Assembly (NCBI GenBank): GCA_963827855.1
Contig: CAWHBY010000002.1
Span: 868,001 to 932,000, forward strand
Length of the DNA: 64,000 bases
From: DTPU01 sp963827855
Lineage (GTDB): Bacteria > Planctomycetota > Phycisphaerae > Sedimentisphaerales > Anaerobacaceae
Direction of reading: 5' to 3'
Each line of letters begins with the position of its first letter. The first letter of the stretch is position 1. Position numbers and translations under genes: made by a program. Shown here piece by piece: positions 53,088 through 61,664 of the stretch. Under the pieces are notes generated by a model that ran no database searches, was not told the origin of the DNA, and saw only the letters and a list, made by a program, of their open reading frames with translations.

Positions 53088-54483
53088 ATGAGGAACTCAA
53101 CAGCCGCGGCTATCGGTTTGGCCATTCTCACCTCGTCCCTTTCTGTGGCTGCCACCCCAGACAGTCGCACAGATGCCAGGCGGCGGACGCCGGCCGTAGA
53201 GGTCTATGAGCGAACCCGTGATGCTGTAGTCAACATATCAGGACAACAGGTCATCCAGACCTCTGCATGGCCGGACTGGCCCGATCCCTTTGGCTTTGGA
53301 GGCCCTCCGCGCCAGCAGCAGGTCAGGGTCCTCGGTTCCGGTGTCGTCATCCACGAGGACGGCTTCATCGTGACCAACGCCCATGTGGTGGAGGGGGCGC
53401 AACAGATCAAGGCGACCTTCTCCAATGGTCAGGAGTTTGGTGCAGAGGTCATTCGTGCGGAGCGGGACAAGGACCTGGCCGTGCTGCGGGTCAAGGCCCC
53501 GCGAAAGCTACCGACTGTCGAGCTGGGACGCAGCGATGACCTGATGATCGGCGAGACCGTGATCGCCATCGGCAACCCCTACGGCTACTCCAATACGCTC
53601 ACCTGCGGCGTGCTCAGCGCACTCGGACGCGACATCCGGGTCAGTGACGATTTCTGGCTGCGAGGTCTCATCCAGACGGACGCCCCCATCAATCCGGGCA
53701 ACAGCGGAGGCCCCTTGTTCAACGTATTGGGGGAATTGATCGGGATCACCACCGCGATCCGGCCGGAGGCCCAAAACATCGGTTTTGCTATCCCCGTTGA
53801 CATGCTGGTCAGCAATCTGAGCTCCATGCTGATGCCAGAGAAGCTCAGACGGGTCAGGCTGGGCCTGGCGATGGGTGCCCTGAGACAGGTGGGGACCTTC
53901 AGAGGCATCTCTGTACAGGCAGTGATCAAGGGCTCACCTGCGGATGAGGCAGGCCTGAGGGCCAGCGATGTGATCGTGGAGATCGACGGCCGAAGGATGA
54001 CCGCGGTCATCGACTTCTACGTCAAGATGATGGGCAAGCAGATTGGCGAGCCCATCCGTATCGGCTACGTCCGGCCTGGCGATCTCGCCGCAGCAATCAA
54101 AGGGGCGACGCTGACTCTCGCTGACAGGCCGCTTCCTGACGGCGCAGTCCTGGCGCAGTTCCCTCTTTCAGATGAAGGTCTCTGAGCTGACGCTCCAGGT
54201 CGCCAGGCAGTTTGGATTCGATGGAGCCTATCCCGTGCTGATCATCACTGACGTGATCCAGGGAGGCGCAGCGGTGGACGTCGGCCTGGAGCCGGGAGAC
54301 CTGATCCTCCAGGTCAACCTGGCGACCGTTCGGAACATGACCGAGTTCTCGGCGGAGATGGAGAAGATCTCAGAAGGTGATACGGTGCAATTCGAGATCC
54401 TCAGGAACAGCACCGGCCTCTTCGGTCACCAGATCCAGCGGCGGTATATCAAGCTCTTGAAGGCCAAACGTCAGTCCACGTAG
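53088..54483 (+). CDS. HtrA/Deg-type periplasmic serine protease, frameshifted
   Basis: The signal peptide starts at ATG 53088 (AAIGLAILTSSLSVAA). The trypsin-like domain has the catalytic triad in VTNAHVVEG (His), RDKDLAVLRV (Asp) and NPGNSGGPLFN (Ser). PDZ1 follows (SVQAVIKGSPADEAGLRASD). The first frame ends at 54185, but PDZ2 (VLIITDVIQGGAAVDVGLEPGDLI) lies one base out of phase. Deleting one T at 54159-54160 gives ...VLAQSLFQMKVSELTLQ and a ~465-residue protein with two PDZ domains. Such proteases degrade misfolded envelope proteins. A further in-frame start at 52998 would give an unlikely leader. Confidence 0.9.
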
Positions 54484-54585
54484 GGCCTTGCAGCCCCATC
54501 GGCGATTTCGCCCGTTCAGACCACGGCCGCACGACACGGCGAGAGAGATGCCCCGCCCTTTCCTCGCACAGCAGCCCATAAAGAA

Positions 54586-54609
54586 CTAGGTCCCCTTTCG
54601 GGGACCTAG
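54586..54609. repeat. Perfect hairpin after htrA
   Basis: CTAGGTCCCC-TTTC-GGGGACCTAG, a ten-base perfect stem about 100 bases after the htrA stop. There is no T-run, so it is more likely an mRNA end-protecting or processing structure than an intrinsic terminator. Confidence 0.6.
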
Positions 54610-55244
54610 CTCAGGAGGAGGGTGATGAAAAGCCATCCGTTTGACAGTGGGAGGGCAGGAAGGAGCACACATCCCTGTGACCTGAGCCGCATCCATGCAG
54701 CTCTGTCTTCCTGCCTTCCTTTACCCTATCCATCGTTGAACAAACTCAGAGCCTCCTCTATGTTGTCAGACAGTCCGTGGCCGCTCGTGCCGCCGTGGGA
54801 CGTCATCAGAATCCTGACATCAATGCAAAACCATGCTTCGGAGGGACTCGGCTGCATGCCGAGCAAAGACGTGCCTGCTGATGGCTTTCTACTCCTACAG
54901 CAGGTTGCCCAAGCCTTCCTTAGCATCACCGCCTCAGCCTCCTTGCCTGCAGGTAGATACTAGGCCCCTGGCCTCTGTCCTGGACTCGTCAACAACGGAC
55001 GCAAGGCTCAGGCGTAGAGCCTCAGGACCTACCCATCGAGGCCCGGCAACATGAGCCTTGCGTCTTGTTCCTCAACACTTGGCGATCGGCGCAGCAGGAA
55101 GAGGCTACGTCCTTGTGACTGCGTCGCATCCTTGCGACGCCTCTTCCTGCCTTGCATCAGCTTCACCACCCTAGCCATCCTGAATGCCTGCGCCGAATCG
55201 AACCTATAAAGAACCTACCTGTCGTACCTTGCTTGTCCAACCTT
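54610..55244. other. Non-coding spacer with nested inverted repeats
   Basis: At least three further inverted repeats: GGCAGGAAG (54654-54662) with CTTCCTGCC (54707-54715); GACGCAAGGCTCA (about 54998-55010) with TGAGCCTTGCGTC (about 55051-55063); and GCAGGAAGAGGC (about 55094-55105) with GCCTCTTCCTGC (about 55138-55149). The open frames here have no protein-like pattern or ribosome sites. Integron attC features (RYYYAAC/GTTRRRY) are not met. Confidence 0.5.
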
Positions 55245-55571
55245 TCAGTGCCCAAGCCACCGGGCCTGTGCCCTGCTAGTCAACGTCAACGGGGACCACT
55301 GCCCTGCGGTACTACGCCAAGAGAAGGACTCCCCATCGCGGAACTGCACATGGAGTGTCCCCCGCGAAGAGTCCTCATTGAGGCATCGCCCAGAACTCAC
55401 CCCACAGGCACTAGAAGCTGGGCACGAGAGACACGAATCGGCTGTAAGGATACACGTTGCGTTATCCATGAACGCCTGCCAACCCCCATAGGTCGTCGGT
55501 GAAGCCAACGCCACGGCTACACAAGCCAGTGACACACAGACTACCGGCAGACATCCTTTGCCTAAATGCAT
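55245..55571 (-). CDS. Possible small exported Cys-containing protein
   Basis: From ATG 55571 the frame opens MHLGKGCLPVVCVSLACVAV, a good signal-peptide pattern with an ALASP cleavage-like site. It continues with TYGGWQAFMDNATCILTADS and several cysteines (CLSCPASSACG). A TAAGGA lies 11 bases upstream. The C-terminal half (SPLTLTSRAQARWLGH) is less convincing. It may be a real small exported protein, a decayed gene or chance. No partner gene is nearby. Confidence 0.3.
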   Translation of the reverse strand: MHLGKGCLPVVCVSLACVAVALASPTTYGGWQAFMDNATCILTADSCLSCPASSACGVSSGRCLNEDSSRGTLHVQFRDGESFSWRSTAGQWSPLTLTSRAQARWLGH

Positions 55572-56031
55572 TCCACACCGCATCCTTACGGACAGTGTCC
55601 CGTTAATAAGAACACCTCTTCGTCCCCGGTTTGCACCCTCTCGAACTCCGGATGACCTCCTCCAGGGGCGGAAGTCCTGATAGGCATAGGTAAATAACTG
55701 CATAGTCATGAGGCGTCAAGCGAAAAAGCAGATGTTTTGGGCTTCGGTTGTAAGCTTTTCTAGGACATTGCGTTGTGGATGGGGAACGCCGCAGCCATTT
55801 TCAGGAATCTGTGTTTTGCCTCATCTCGCCAGCGGTGTTCCTGTCTGCCCGGAAGGCGATCGTGGACGGTGGAGGGTTTGATTCAAGGAACTGGGTCCGG
55901 CGATACCGAATCCGGCCTGTCCAGACTCAAGAGTATCCCCTACCGGGCCGAAGTCCTGACCATGCCCACAAAAGTAGTCAGGTCGAGAGGCCCTGAGCAT
56001 TAACTTTTTTTGGGTTTTTCATGAGAAACTA
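55572..56031. other. Spacer without recognised gene
   Basis: Lower-GC spacer upstream of the kamA promoter, with a T7-GGG-T5 stretch at about 56004-56019. I see no tRNA, repeat or convincing reading frame. Confidence 0.4.
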
Positions 56032-56060
56032 TTGACGAACGTTTCGCTGACGTCTAAATA
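56032..56060 (+). promoter_or_regulatory. Promoter of the kamA cluster
   Basis: TTGACG (56032-56037), 17 bases, TAAATA (56055-56060), in an AT-rich stretch. The leader to the gene is about 110-125 bases. Confidence 0.6.
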
Positions 56061-56192
56061 CACACTCAAGTTCTTGTGGCTCCCTAGGCGATGGGTTACC
56101 ACAGATAGTACAGCTATTAGGCAAGAGGCTGGCGAGTGGCCAGCCGCAAATGGGTAAAATTTGAAAGGAACAGTGTATGAGGATATCTGCCG

Positions 56193-57536
56193 GTGACGGC
56201 GATGTTTCTTCCAGCCAACAGCCCTCGCTGTGCGGCAGCGAGGATGAACCTCCGCCGTTACGCTGCACTGTGTGAGACGGCGACCGAGGTAAGGCCGTCC
56301 ATCTGCCGCCATGAGCGATGGAATGACTGGCGGTGGCAGATGGCCCACCGAATTCGAAAGCCAGAACAACTCCTCGAGTACTTCCCGAACCTCCAGACCC
56401 ATCCGGACGTGGCACCTGTCATCGGCAAGTATCCGATGGCCATCACGCCGTACTATGCGTCACTTATTCGGCGCCCGGACCCCACGGATCCTATCTTCCG
56501 GATGTGTGTACCTCAGGTCCAAGAACTGGTGGATCCGCCGTTCCTGAGCGCCGATCCGCTGGAGGAGTGCAGGGACATGCCTGTGCCGGGTATGGTGCAC
56601 CGTTACCCTGACCGGGTGCTGGTGATTGCCACGACCACCTGCTCGATGTACTGCCGACACTGCACGCGCAAGCGAGTGGCCGGCACGCGTGAGAGCTGCA
56701 TCAGCCGGAGACGGCTGGAGCAGATCGTGGCCTACCTGAAGGCACACCCCGAGGTGAGTGACGTCATCGTGTCGGGCGGCGATCCGCTGACCATGCCGAC
56801 CGAGCAGTTGGAGACGGTCCTGGCCGGCCTTCGTCAAGTGCCGACGGTCCAGATCATCCGCATCGGCACGCGTACCCCTGTGGTTCTCCCTCAGAGGATC
56901 ACCGACGAGCTGTGCCAGATGCTTAAACGGTATCACCCCATCTGGATCAACACGCATTTCAATCACCCCAACGAGCTTACGCCGGAGTCGGTCGCCGCGT
57001 GCGCGAAACTGGCCGATGCGGGCATCCCGTTGGGCAATCAGTCAGTGCTGCTCCGCGGCGTCAACGATCAGCCGCAGATCATCGAACAGCTCTGCAGGGG
57101 TCTGGTAAAGACGCGTGTTCGGCCCTACTACATGTACCAGTGCGACCTGGTGCGGGGAGTGGAGCATTTCCGCACGCCCCTGTCCCGTGGTATGGAGATC
57201 ATGGAGTACCTGCGGGGACGGCTGAGCGGTCTGGCAATCCCCACGTTTGTTGTCGACGCCCCGCACGGCGGTGGAAAGATCCCCGTGCTGCCGACCTACG
57301 TGGTCACCCAGAGCCCGACCCACACCGTGCTTCGCAACTATGAAGGCATGCTGATCGCCTATCCTGAGCCCTACGAAAGGTGCCAGTCGGCTACGGACAA
57401 GCCCAGTGAGGAATCCGCGCCTGGCGTATGGGAGTTGGCAGGTGGACGATTCAGCCACATCCAGCCTGAGAGGACGGTTCGTCTGACCCGGCGGCGTGAG
57501 TGCTGCCAGGCGGACATGTCTTCGGAGCTGGAGTAG
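56193..57536 (+). CDS. kamA: Lysine 2,3-aminomutase family radical SAM/PLP enzyme
   Basis: A 447-residue protein. It has the radical SAM motif CSMYCRHC (C150, C154, C157), SGGDPL, THFNHPNELTPE and the PLP-lysine loop DAPHGGGKIP (K362). The two aspartates that hold the lysine side-chain amine in lysine 2,3-aminomutase are both there (YQCDL D318; VVDAP D355). In the glutamate mutases these are changed, so L-lysine to beta-lysine is the best prediction. The family core starts at WNDWRWQMAHRI (about residue 43). The N-terminus is uncertain: GTG 56193 has no ribosome site, whereas ATG 56177 (AAAGGAA upstream) opens another frame that could join by a one-base indel. It leads a cluster with two ATP-grasp ligases. 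Confidence 0.9.
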   Translation: MTAMFLPANSPRCAAARMNLRRYAALCETATEVRPSICRHERWNDWRWQMAHRIRKPEQLLEYFPNLQTHPDVAPVIGKYPMAITPYYASLIRRPDPTDPIFRMCVPQVQELVDPPFLSADPLEECRDMPVPGMVHRYPDRVLVIATTTCSMYCRHCTRKRVAGTRESCISRRRLEQIVAYLKAHPEVSDVIVSGGDPLTMPTEQLETVLAGLRQVPTVQIIRIGTRTPVVLPQRITDELCQMLKRYHPIWINTHFNHPNELTPESVAACAKLADAGIPLGNQSVLLRGVNDQPQIIEQLCRGLVKTRVRPYYMYQCDLVRGVEHFRTPLSRGMEIMEYLRGRLSGLAIPTFVVDAPHGGGKIPVLPTYVVTQSPTHTVLRNYEGMLIAYPEPYERCQSATDKPSEESAPGVWELAGGRFSHIQPERTVRLTRRRECCQADMSSELE

Positions 57537-57600
57537 TCCGGGTCGCCGGCCCCCTCCCTGGCCGGTCCGGAGACTGCCACTGACAAAGTAGAATGACATG

Positions 57601-57637
57601 ACCGGCCCGAACGGCATAGCCGGCCGTTCGGGCCGGT
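57601..57637 (+). promoter_or_regulatory. 15-base-pair perfect hairpin between kamA and the first ligase
   Basis: ACCGGCCCGAACGGC (57601-57615) pairs perfectly with GCCGTTCGGGCCGGT (57623-57637) around a 7-base loop. It is followed by GTTAATT, not a T-run, and ends 14 bases before the ligase start. It may be an attenuator, an mRNA processing or stabilising element, or a protein-binding site. Confidence 0.6.
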
Positions 57638-57651
57638 GTTAATTGTGAGGA

Positions 57652-58704
57652 ATGGGTATCCATACCATGGCCCCTAAGAAATTCAAGCCATCCAAGGGAC
57701 GCGGCCTAACTATAGGTCTGGTATACGATCTTCGTGACGACTATCTGGCCGAGGGGTTCAGCCGCGAGCAGGTGGCTGAGTTTGACTCGGCTGCCACCAT
57801 CACCGCCCTCGACCAGACCCTCCAGTCCTTGGGCTACAAGACCGAACGGATTGGCCACGGCGTCGCGATGGCCAAACGCCTGGCTCGCGGAGACCGTTGG
57901 GATCTGGTGTTCAACATCTCTGAAGGTCTGTACGGTCGCAGCCGCGAGGCCCAGGTGCCTGCACTGCTCGAGATGTACCAGGTCCCGTACACCTTCTCCG
58001 ACCCCCTGGTCTGCGCAGCGACACTCGACAAGGCGGTGGCCAAGCGGCTCATTCGAGACGCCGGACTGCGGACCCCTGCCTTCGCCGTCGTCTCGAATCC
58101 CTCGGACCTGAAGACCGTAGATCTCTCTTTCCCCTTGTTCGCCAAGCCCGTTGCCGAAGGCACAGGAAAGGGGGTTGACTCCCATTCCCGCCTCGACAGT
58201 CGCGACCAACTTCTGAAGGTCTGCCGGCGTCTGCTCAGACAGTTCAGGCAGCCTGTGTTGGTGGAGGAGTACCTGCCGGGACGGGAGTTCACCACAGCCA
58301 TCCTGGGAACAGGTGACAAGGCCAGGGTGCTCGGCACCATGGAGTTCTCGATCAGCCAAGACGCTCCGGCAAAGGACTACTCCTTTGAGGTCAAGGAACT
58401 CTGCGAGCAGTACGTTCGGTACTTTCCCATGCCCAGGGGCCGGCTCCGCAGGCAGGTCGAAGACCTCGCCTTGCAGGCCTACAGGGCACTGGAATGCCGC
58501 GACACCGGACGCGTGGACGTTCGGCTGGACAGGCAGGGCAGACCGGCGTTCATGGAGGTCAATCCCCTTCCAGGACTTCACCCTCAACACTCAGACCTGC
58601 CCATGATCGCCACGCAGGAAGGGGTGACGTACGTGGATCTGATCCGCCAGATCGTGGCCAGCGCCCTCGTTCGAAAGGAGGTCCCATGCCCGGCCTCGCG
58701 GTAA
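57652..58704 (+). CDS. D-Ala-D-Ala-ligase-like ATP-grasp enzyme
   Basis: A 350-residue ATP-grasp protein. It has an N-terminal substrate domain (LTIGLVYDLRDDY, LVFNISEGLYGRSREAQVPA). The ATP-grasp core follows: LDKAVAKRLIRDAGLRTPAF, FAKPVAEGTGKGV, VEEYLPGREFT, and the metal site AFMEVNPLPGLHPQHSDLP. In true Ddl the last motif reads NxxPGxTxxS; here it is NPLPGLHPQHS, so the acceptor site differs. Such enzymes join two amino acids by an acyl-phosphate. The start could be ATG 57652 or 57667; neither has ideal Shine-Dalgarno spacing. It overlaps the next gene by 19 bases. Housekeeping Ddl is unlikely because of the kamA context. Confidence 0.85.
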   Translation: MGIHTMAPKKFKPSKGRGLTIGLVYDLRDDYLAEGFSREQVAEFDSAATITALDQTLQSLGYKTERIGHGVAMAKRLARGDRWDLVFNISEGLYGRSREAQVPALLEMYQVPYTFSDPLVCAATLDKAVAKRLIRDAGLRTPAFAVVSNPSDLKTVDLSFPLFAKPVAEGTGKGVDSHSRLDSRDQLLKVCRRLLRQFRQPVLVEEYLPGREFTTAILGTGDKARVLGTMEFSISQDAPAKDYSFEVKELCEQYVRYFPMPRGRLRRQVEDLALQAYRALECRDTGRVDVRLDRQGRPAFMEVNPLPGLHPQHSDLPMIATQEGVTYVDLIRQIVASALVRKEVPCPASR

Positions 58705-60218
58705 GCGTCCTGATCCTCTACAACGAGCCTCGTAGAGGCGCGGACTTCCAGGAGAGTGACGCGGGCGTGCTGTCCGAGGTCGCAGCGGTGGAGGCTGCAC
58801 TAAGGAAACTCAAGATCGCCTGCCGCTCCGTGGGCGTGAAGGAATTGACGGACGTCCCGCTGGTGTTGGGCGGGGCCGATGAGTCGATCGTGTTCAACCT
58901 CGTGGAGGGGCTCCATCGCCATCCAGAGGACTTCAATGATGTACCGGCCGTCGTCAGGTCTTTCGGCAAGGGCTGCACGGGCAACGATACGCCCGGCATG
59001 GTGCTGTCTCTGGACAAGTGGCGGACCAAGGCCCTTTTGCTGGCCGCAGGCCTGCCCTGCCCGAAGGCGGTCCTCGTCGAGCCAGGGTGTCGCCCGCCGG
59101 CCACCGGCCTCTTCGCCGGACCCTATATCGTCAAGCCCGTGTCCACGGACGCCAGCGAAGGCATCGACAATGCCAGCCTCATCGCCCAGGGTGGCGCCGG
59201 GCTCAAAGAGGCCGTGACTCGCATCCACCGGCAGCTTGGCCAACCCGCAATCATAGAACAGTTCATCGACGGCCGGGAGCTCAATATCTCGGTGCTCTGG
59301 CGCAAAGGCAAGCCAGAAGCCCTGCCCTTGGCAGAGATCGAGTTTCGGGATTACGGCAAGGGCCGCCCGCGGATCGTCGGGTACGAGGCCAAGTGGCTAC
59401 AGGACAGTTTTGAGTATTCCCACACGGTTAGGGTCATTCCGGCCCCCCTGCCTGCACGGACCGCCCGAGAGGTCCGCCGGCTGGCCGTGGCTGCATGCAG
59501 GACGCTGAGCTGCACCGACTACTGCCGCGTCGACTTCCGGCTGGATCGGAGTCTGTATCCCTACATCCTCGAGGTCAACGCCAATCCGGACATCGCCCCT
59601 GACGCAGGCTTCGCTGCTGCGCTGCAGGCTGCGGGGATCCGGTACGAGCAGTTCATTCGTATGACGATCCAGTCGGCAATCGCCCGTATGCCCAAGAAGG
59701 CAAGGACGGTGGCTAGGCGAAAGGGGAAGCAGCCTGGTGACCTGGCCATCCGTTGGTGCGACCGACAGGACCGGGAGCCCGTCGTGGACCTGCTCAGCCG
59801 AACGCAGTTCTTCAGGCCAGATGAGATGACCATCGCCAAGGAGGTGCTCGACGCGGGGATCAAGGACGGCCCCGGTGGTCACTACCGGTCGTACGTAATC
59901 GAGGCCTCAGGGCAGGTCAGGGGTTGGGTGTGCTTTGGCCCGACGCCCTGTACGCTGGGGACCTTCGACGTGTACTGGATCGCCGTGGACCCCGTCTGCC
60001 AGGGTCAAGGGCTCGGTAGGAGGTTGATGGACTTTGCAGAAGCCCGGATTGCCTCTTCTGGAGGCCGTCTTGCGATAGCCGAAACCTCAGGCCGCCAGAT
60101 CTATCAGTCCACGCGGGCGTTCTATGAGAGACTGGGTTACGTCGCTGCCAGCCCGATCACCGACTTCTATGGGCCTGGCGACGACAAGTTCGTGTTCGCG
60201 AAGGTGCTCAAGACCTGA
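58686..60218 (+). CDS. ATP-grasp ligase fused to a GNAT N-acetyltransferase
   Basis: ATG 58686 follows AAAGGAGGT. Residues 1-350 form a second Ddl-like ATP-grasp unit (IVFNLVEGLHRHPEDFNDVP, LDKWRTKALLLAAGLPCPKA, YIVKPVSTDASEGIDNAS, IIEQFIDGRELNISVL, YILEVNANPDIAPDAGFAAA). After a basic linker (MPKKARTVARRKGKQPGD) comes a GNAT domain (about 362-510) with the acetyl-CoA loop VDPVCQGQGLGRRLMDFAEA and YERLGYVAA. The fusion implies ligation and N-acetylation in one product pathway. It overlaps the first ligase gene, and with kamA upstream the set predicts an acetylated, beta-lysine-containing small peptide. The product is not established from sequence. Confidence 0.85.
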   Translation: MPGLAVSVLILYNEPRRGADFQESDAGVLSEVAAVEAALRKLKIACRSVGVKELTDVPLVLGGADESIVFNLVEGLHRHPEDFNDVPAVVRSFGKGCTGNDTPGMVLSLDKWRTKALLLAAGLPCPKAVLVEPGCRPPATGLFAGPYIVKPVSTDASEGIDNASLIAQGGAGLKEAVTRIHRQLGQPAIIEQFIDGRELNISVLWRKGKPEALPLAEIEFRDYGKGRPRIVGYEAKWLQDSFEYSHTVRVIPAPLPARTAREVRRLAVAACRTLSCTDYCRVDFRLDRSLYPYILEVNANPDIAPDAGFAAALQAAGIRYEQFIRMTIQSAIARMPKKARTVARRKGKQPGDLAIRWCDRQDREPVVDLLSRTQFFRPDEMTIAKEVLDAGIKDGPGGHYRSYVIEASGQVRGWVCFGPTPCTLGTFDVYWIAVDPVCQGQGLGRRLMDFAEARIASSGGRLAIAETSGRQIYQSTRAFYERLGYVAASPITDFYGPGDDKFVFAKVLKT

Positions 60219-60232
60219 TAGCTGGTCTTGGG

Positions 60233-61456
60233 CTAGGCTCTCCCCACAAGCCCCTCTGAGGAGGACGGGCTGAGCCGGGCCAACTCGTCATGGCACAACT
60301 GCCTCTGGGAGGGGTCCGTAAGCCGGTCCGCTGCCTTGCGGAGATACTGGATGGCGGGTGCGGATTGCCCCAGGTAGCGTGAATACAGAAGTCCCAGCAT
60401 GAGCATCACCTGCTCCGCGTACTCGTAGCTCGGGTAGTGGAGCAGAAACCGCTCGTAGGCCTTGACCGCCTCCGCGTGCCTCTTGTCGCTCGCCAACTGG
60501 TTGGCCAGGTCCAGGAGCATCTGGCGGGGAAGGACCTGTTGATCGTCCAACGCCATCAGGTCCACGTAGGCCTGGGCTGCGCCGGAGAGGTTCCGCTGGC
60601 CCAGCCGGACCGAGATCTCGTTGCGAAGGGCCTGGACTCTGGCCTCCTGTTCGAGGTCGGCCGGCGTCTTGGCGACCTCTCGGGCCTCGACCGGCCTGGC
60701 GCCGGTGAACGGGTCTACCCCCTCCGACACGATGTCCCTGTACCGCCGTCTTCGGTCCCATCGCACGATCATGGACCACAGATCGAAATGGCTGCTCGCC
60801 ATCAGACCGCTGGCGAGTAGGGCCAGCATCGCGGCAATGCCCAGGGCGTATCCCGCCAGGTGGGCATCGTAGGCAATACTGCCGGGTGTCCTCGCGAGGA
60901 GGTTGTCCCAGAGGATCATCTGGAAGCCGATGAAGAACAAGGCCGACACGTCCAGGGTGCCGATCAGAAAAATGAACCAGTACAACACGGTCACCAGCGT
61001 CTGGGGATAGAGCACCAGGTAGGCGCCCGTGACAGCGGCCACCGCCCCGCTCGCGCCCACGGTGGGCGCCTCTGAGGAGGCATGCAGGAGGGTATGGCCG
61101 ACGCCGCTGAAGATTGCACCGGCCAGGTACAGGGCCAAGTAGCCCAGATGGCCGAGGCGGTCGTTGACGTTGTTTCCAAAGAGATACAGGAAGAACATGT
61201 TTCCGATGATGTGCAGGTATCCGGCGTGTAGGAAGGCGTAGGTGAGAAACTGCCAGACCTGCCAGTACTTCGGCACCAGCATGAGCGAGAGGGCCGGTTC
61301 GCGAACAGGCACGCTCACTCCGTAGCCTCCCATGAGGGCGGTCCTGGGGCTGAACGTCAGCAGGAACACGATCACGTTCGCGGCAATCAATGCGTAGTTC
61401 GCGTAGGGTGTTCGATGAGGCCAGATACTGGTTCGAATGGGTATTGCTGCGAACAT
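60233..61456 (-). CDS. Rhomboid intramembrane serine protease with C-terminal TPR-like region
   Basis: ATG 61456 is chosen (MFAAIPIRTSIWPHRTPYAN); the longer upstream frame is not protein-like. Six or seven transmembrane helices contain the rhomboid landmarks: HAGYLHIIGNMFFLYLFGNN, the nucleophile loop VGASGAVAAVTGAYL and the catalytic histidine in YDAHLAGYALGIA. After the membrane part (about residue 230) a cytosolic helical region includes TPR-like repeats (EISVRLGQRNLSGAAQAYVDLM, KRHAEAVKAYERFLLHYPSY). Rhomboids cleave within membrane helices; the TPR-like tail probably recruits partners. It converges with the ligase-GNAT gene, leaving only 14 bases. Confidence 0.9.
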   Translation of the reverse strand: MFAAIPIRTSIWPHRTPYANYALIAANVIVFLLTFSPRTALMGGYGVSVPVREPALSLMLVPKYWQVWQFLTYAFLHAGYLHIIGNMFFLYLFGNNVNDRLGHLGYLALYLAGAIFSGVGHTLLHASSEAPTVGASGAVAAVTGAYLVLYPQTLVTVLYWFIFLIGTLDVSALFFIGFQMILWDNLLARTPGSIAYDAHLAGYALGIAAMLALLASGLMASSHFDLWSMIVRWDRRRRYRDIVSEGVDPFTGARPVEAREVAKTPADLEQEARVQALRNEISVRLGQRNLSGAAQAYVDLMALDDQQVLPRQMLLDLANQLASDKRHAEAVKAYERFLLHYPSYEYAEQVMLMLGLLYSRYLGQSAPAIQYLRKAADRLTDPSQRQLCHDELARLSPSSSEGLVGRA

Positions 61457-61664
61457 GAACGCCCGCCCTGACTGAACGACCTTCGTCTCAACGGACCTGC
61501 ATTCCCCGCTGCCCCAGCCGGCAGGAGATGCAGGACCCGTCATTCTACTTTCCAGCACCGCCCCACACAAGGCCCTCGTGCGACATCGGGAATCTCGGCC
61601 CAGGGCCTTTATTTTTGCTCTCCGTATGGCCATGATACGGGCCTCTGTACGACAAGGAGCCGCG

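Noticed and set aside
54622..54963. 113-codon open frame after htrA
   Set aside because: It spans two inverted repeats, has a Ser/Pro/Leu-rich composition with no domain pattern, and the frame has no support beyond being open.
54586..55160. Integron attC sites or cassette array
   Set aside because: The stems lack RYYYAAC/GTTRRRY core sites, there is no integrase gene, and no cassette-like genes lie between the stems.
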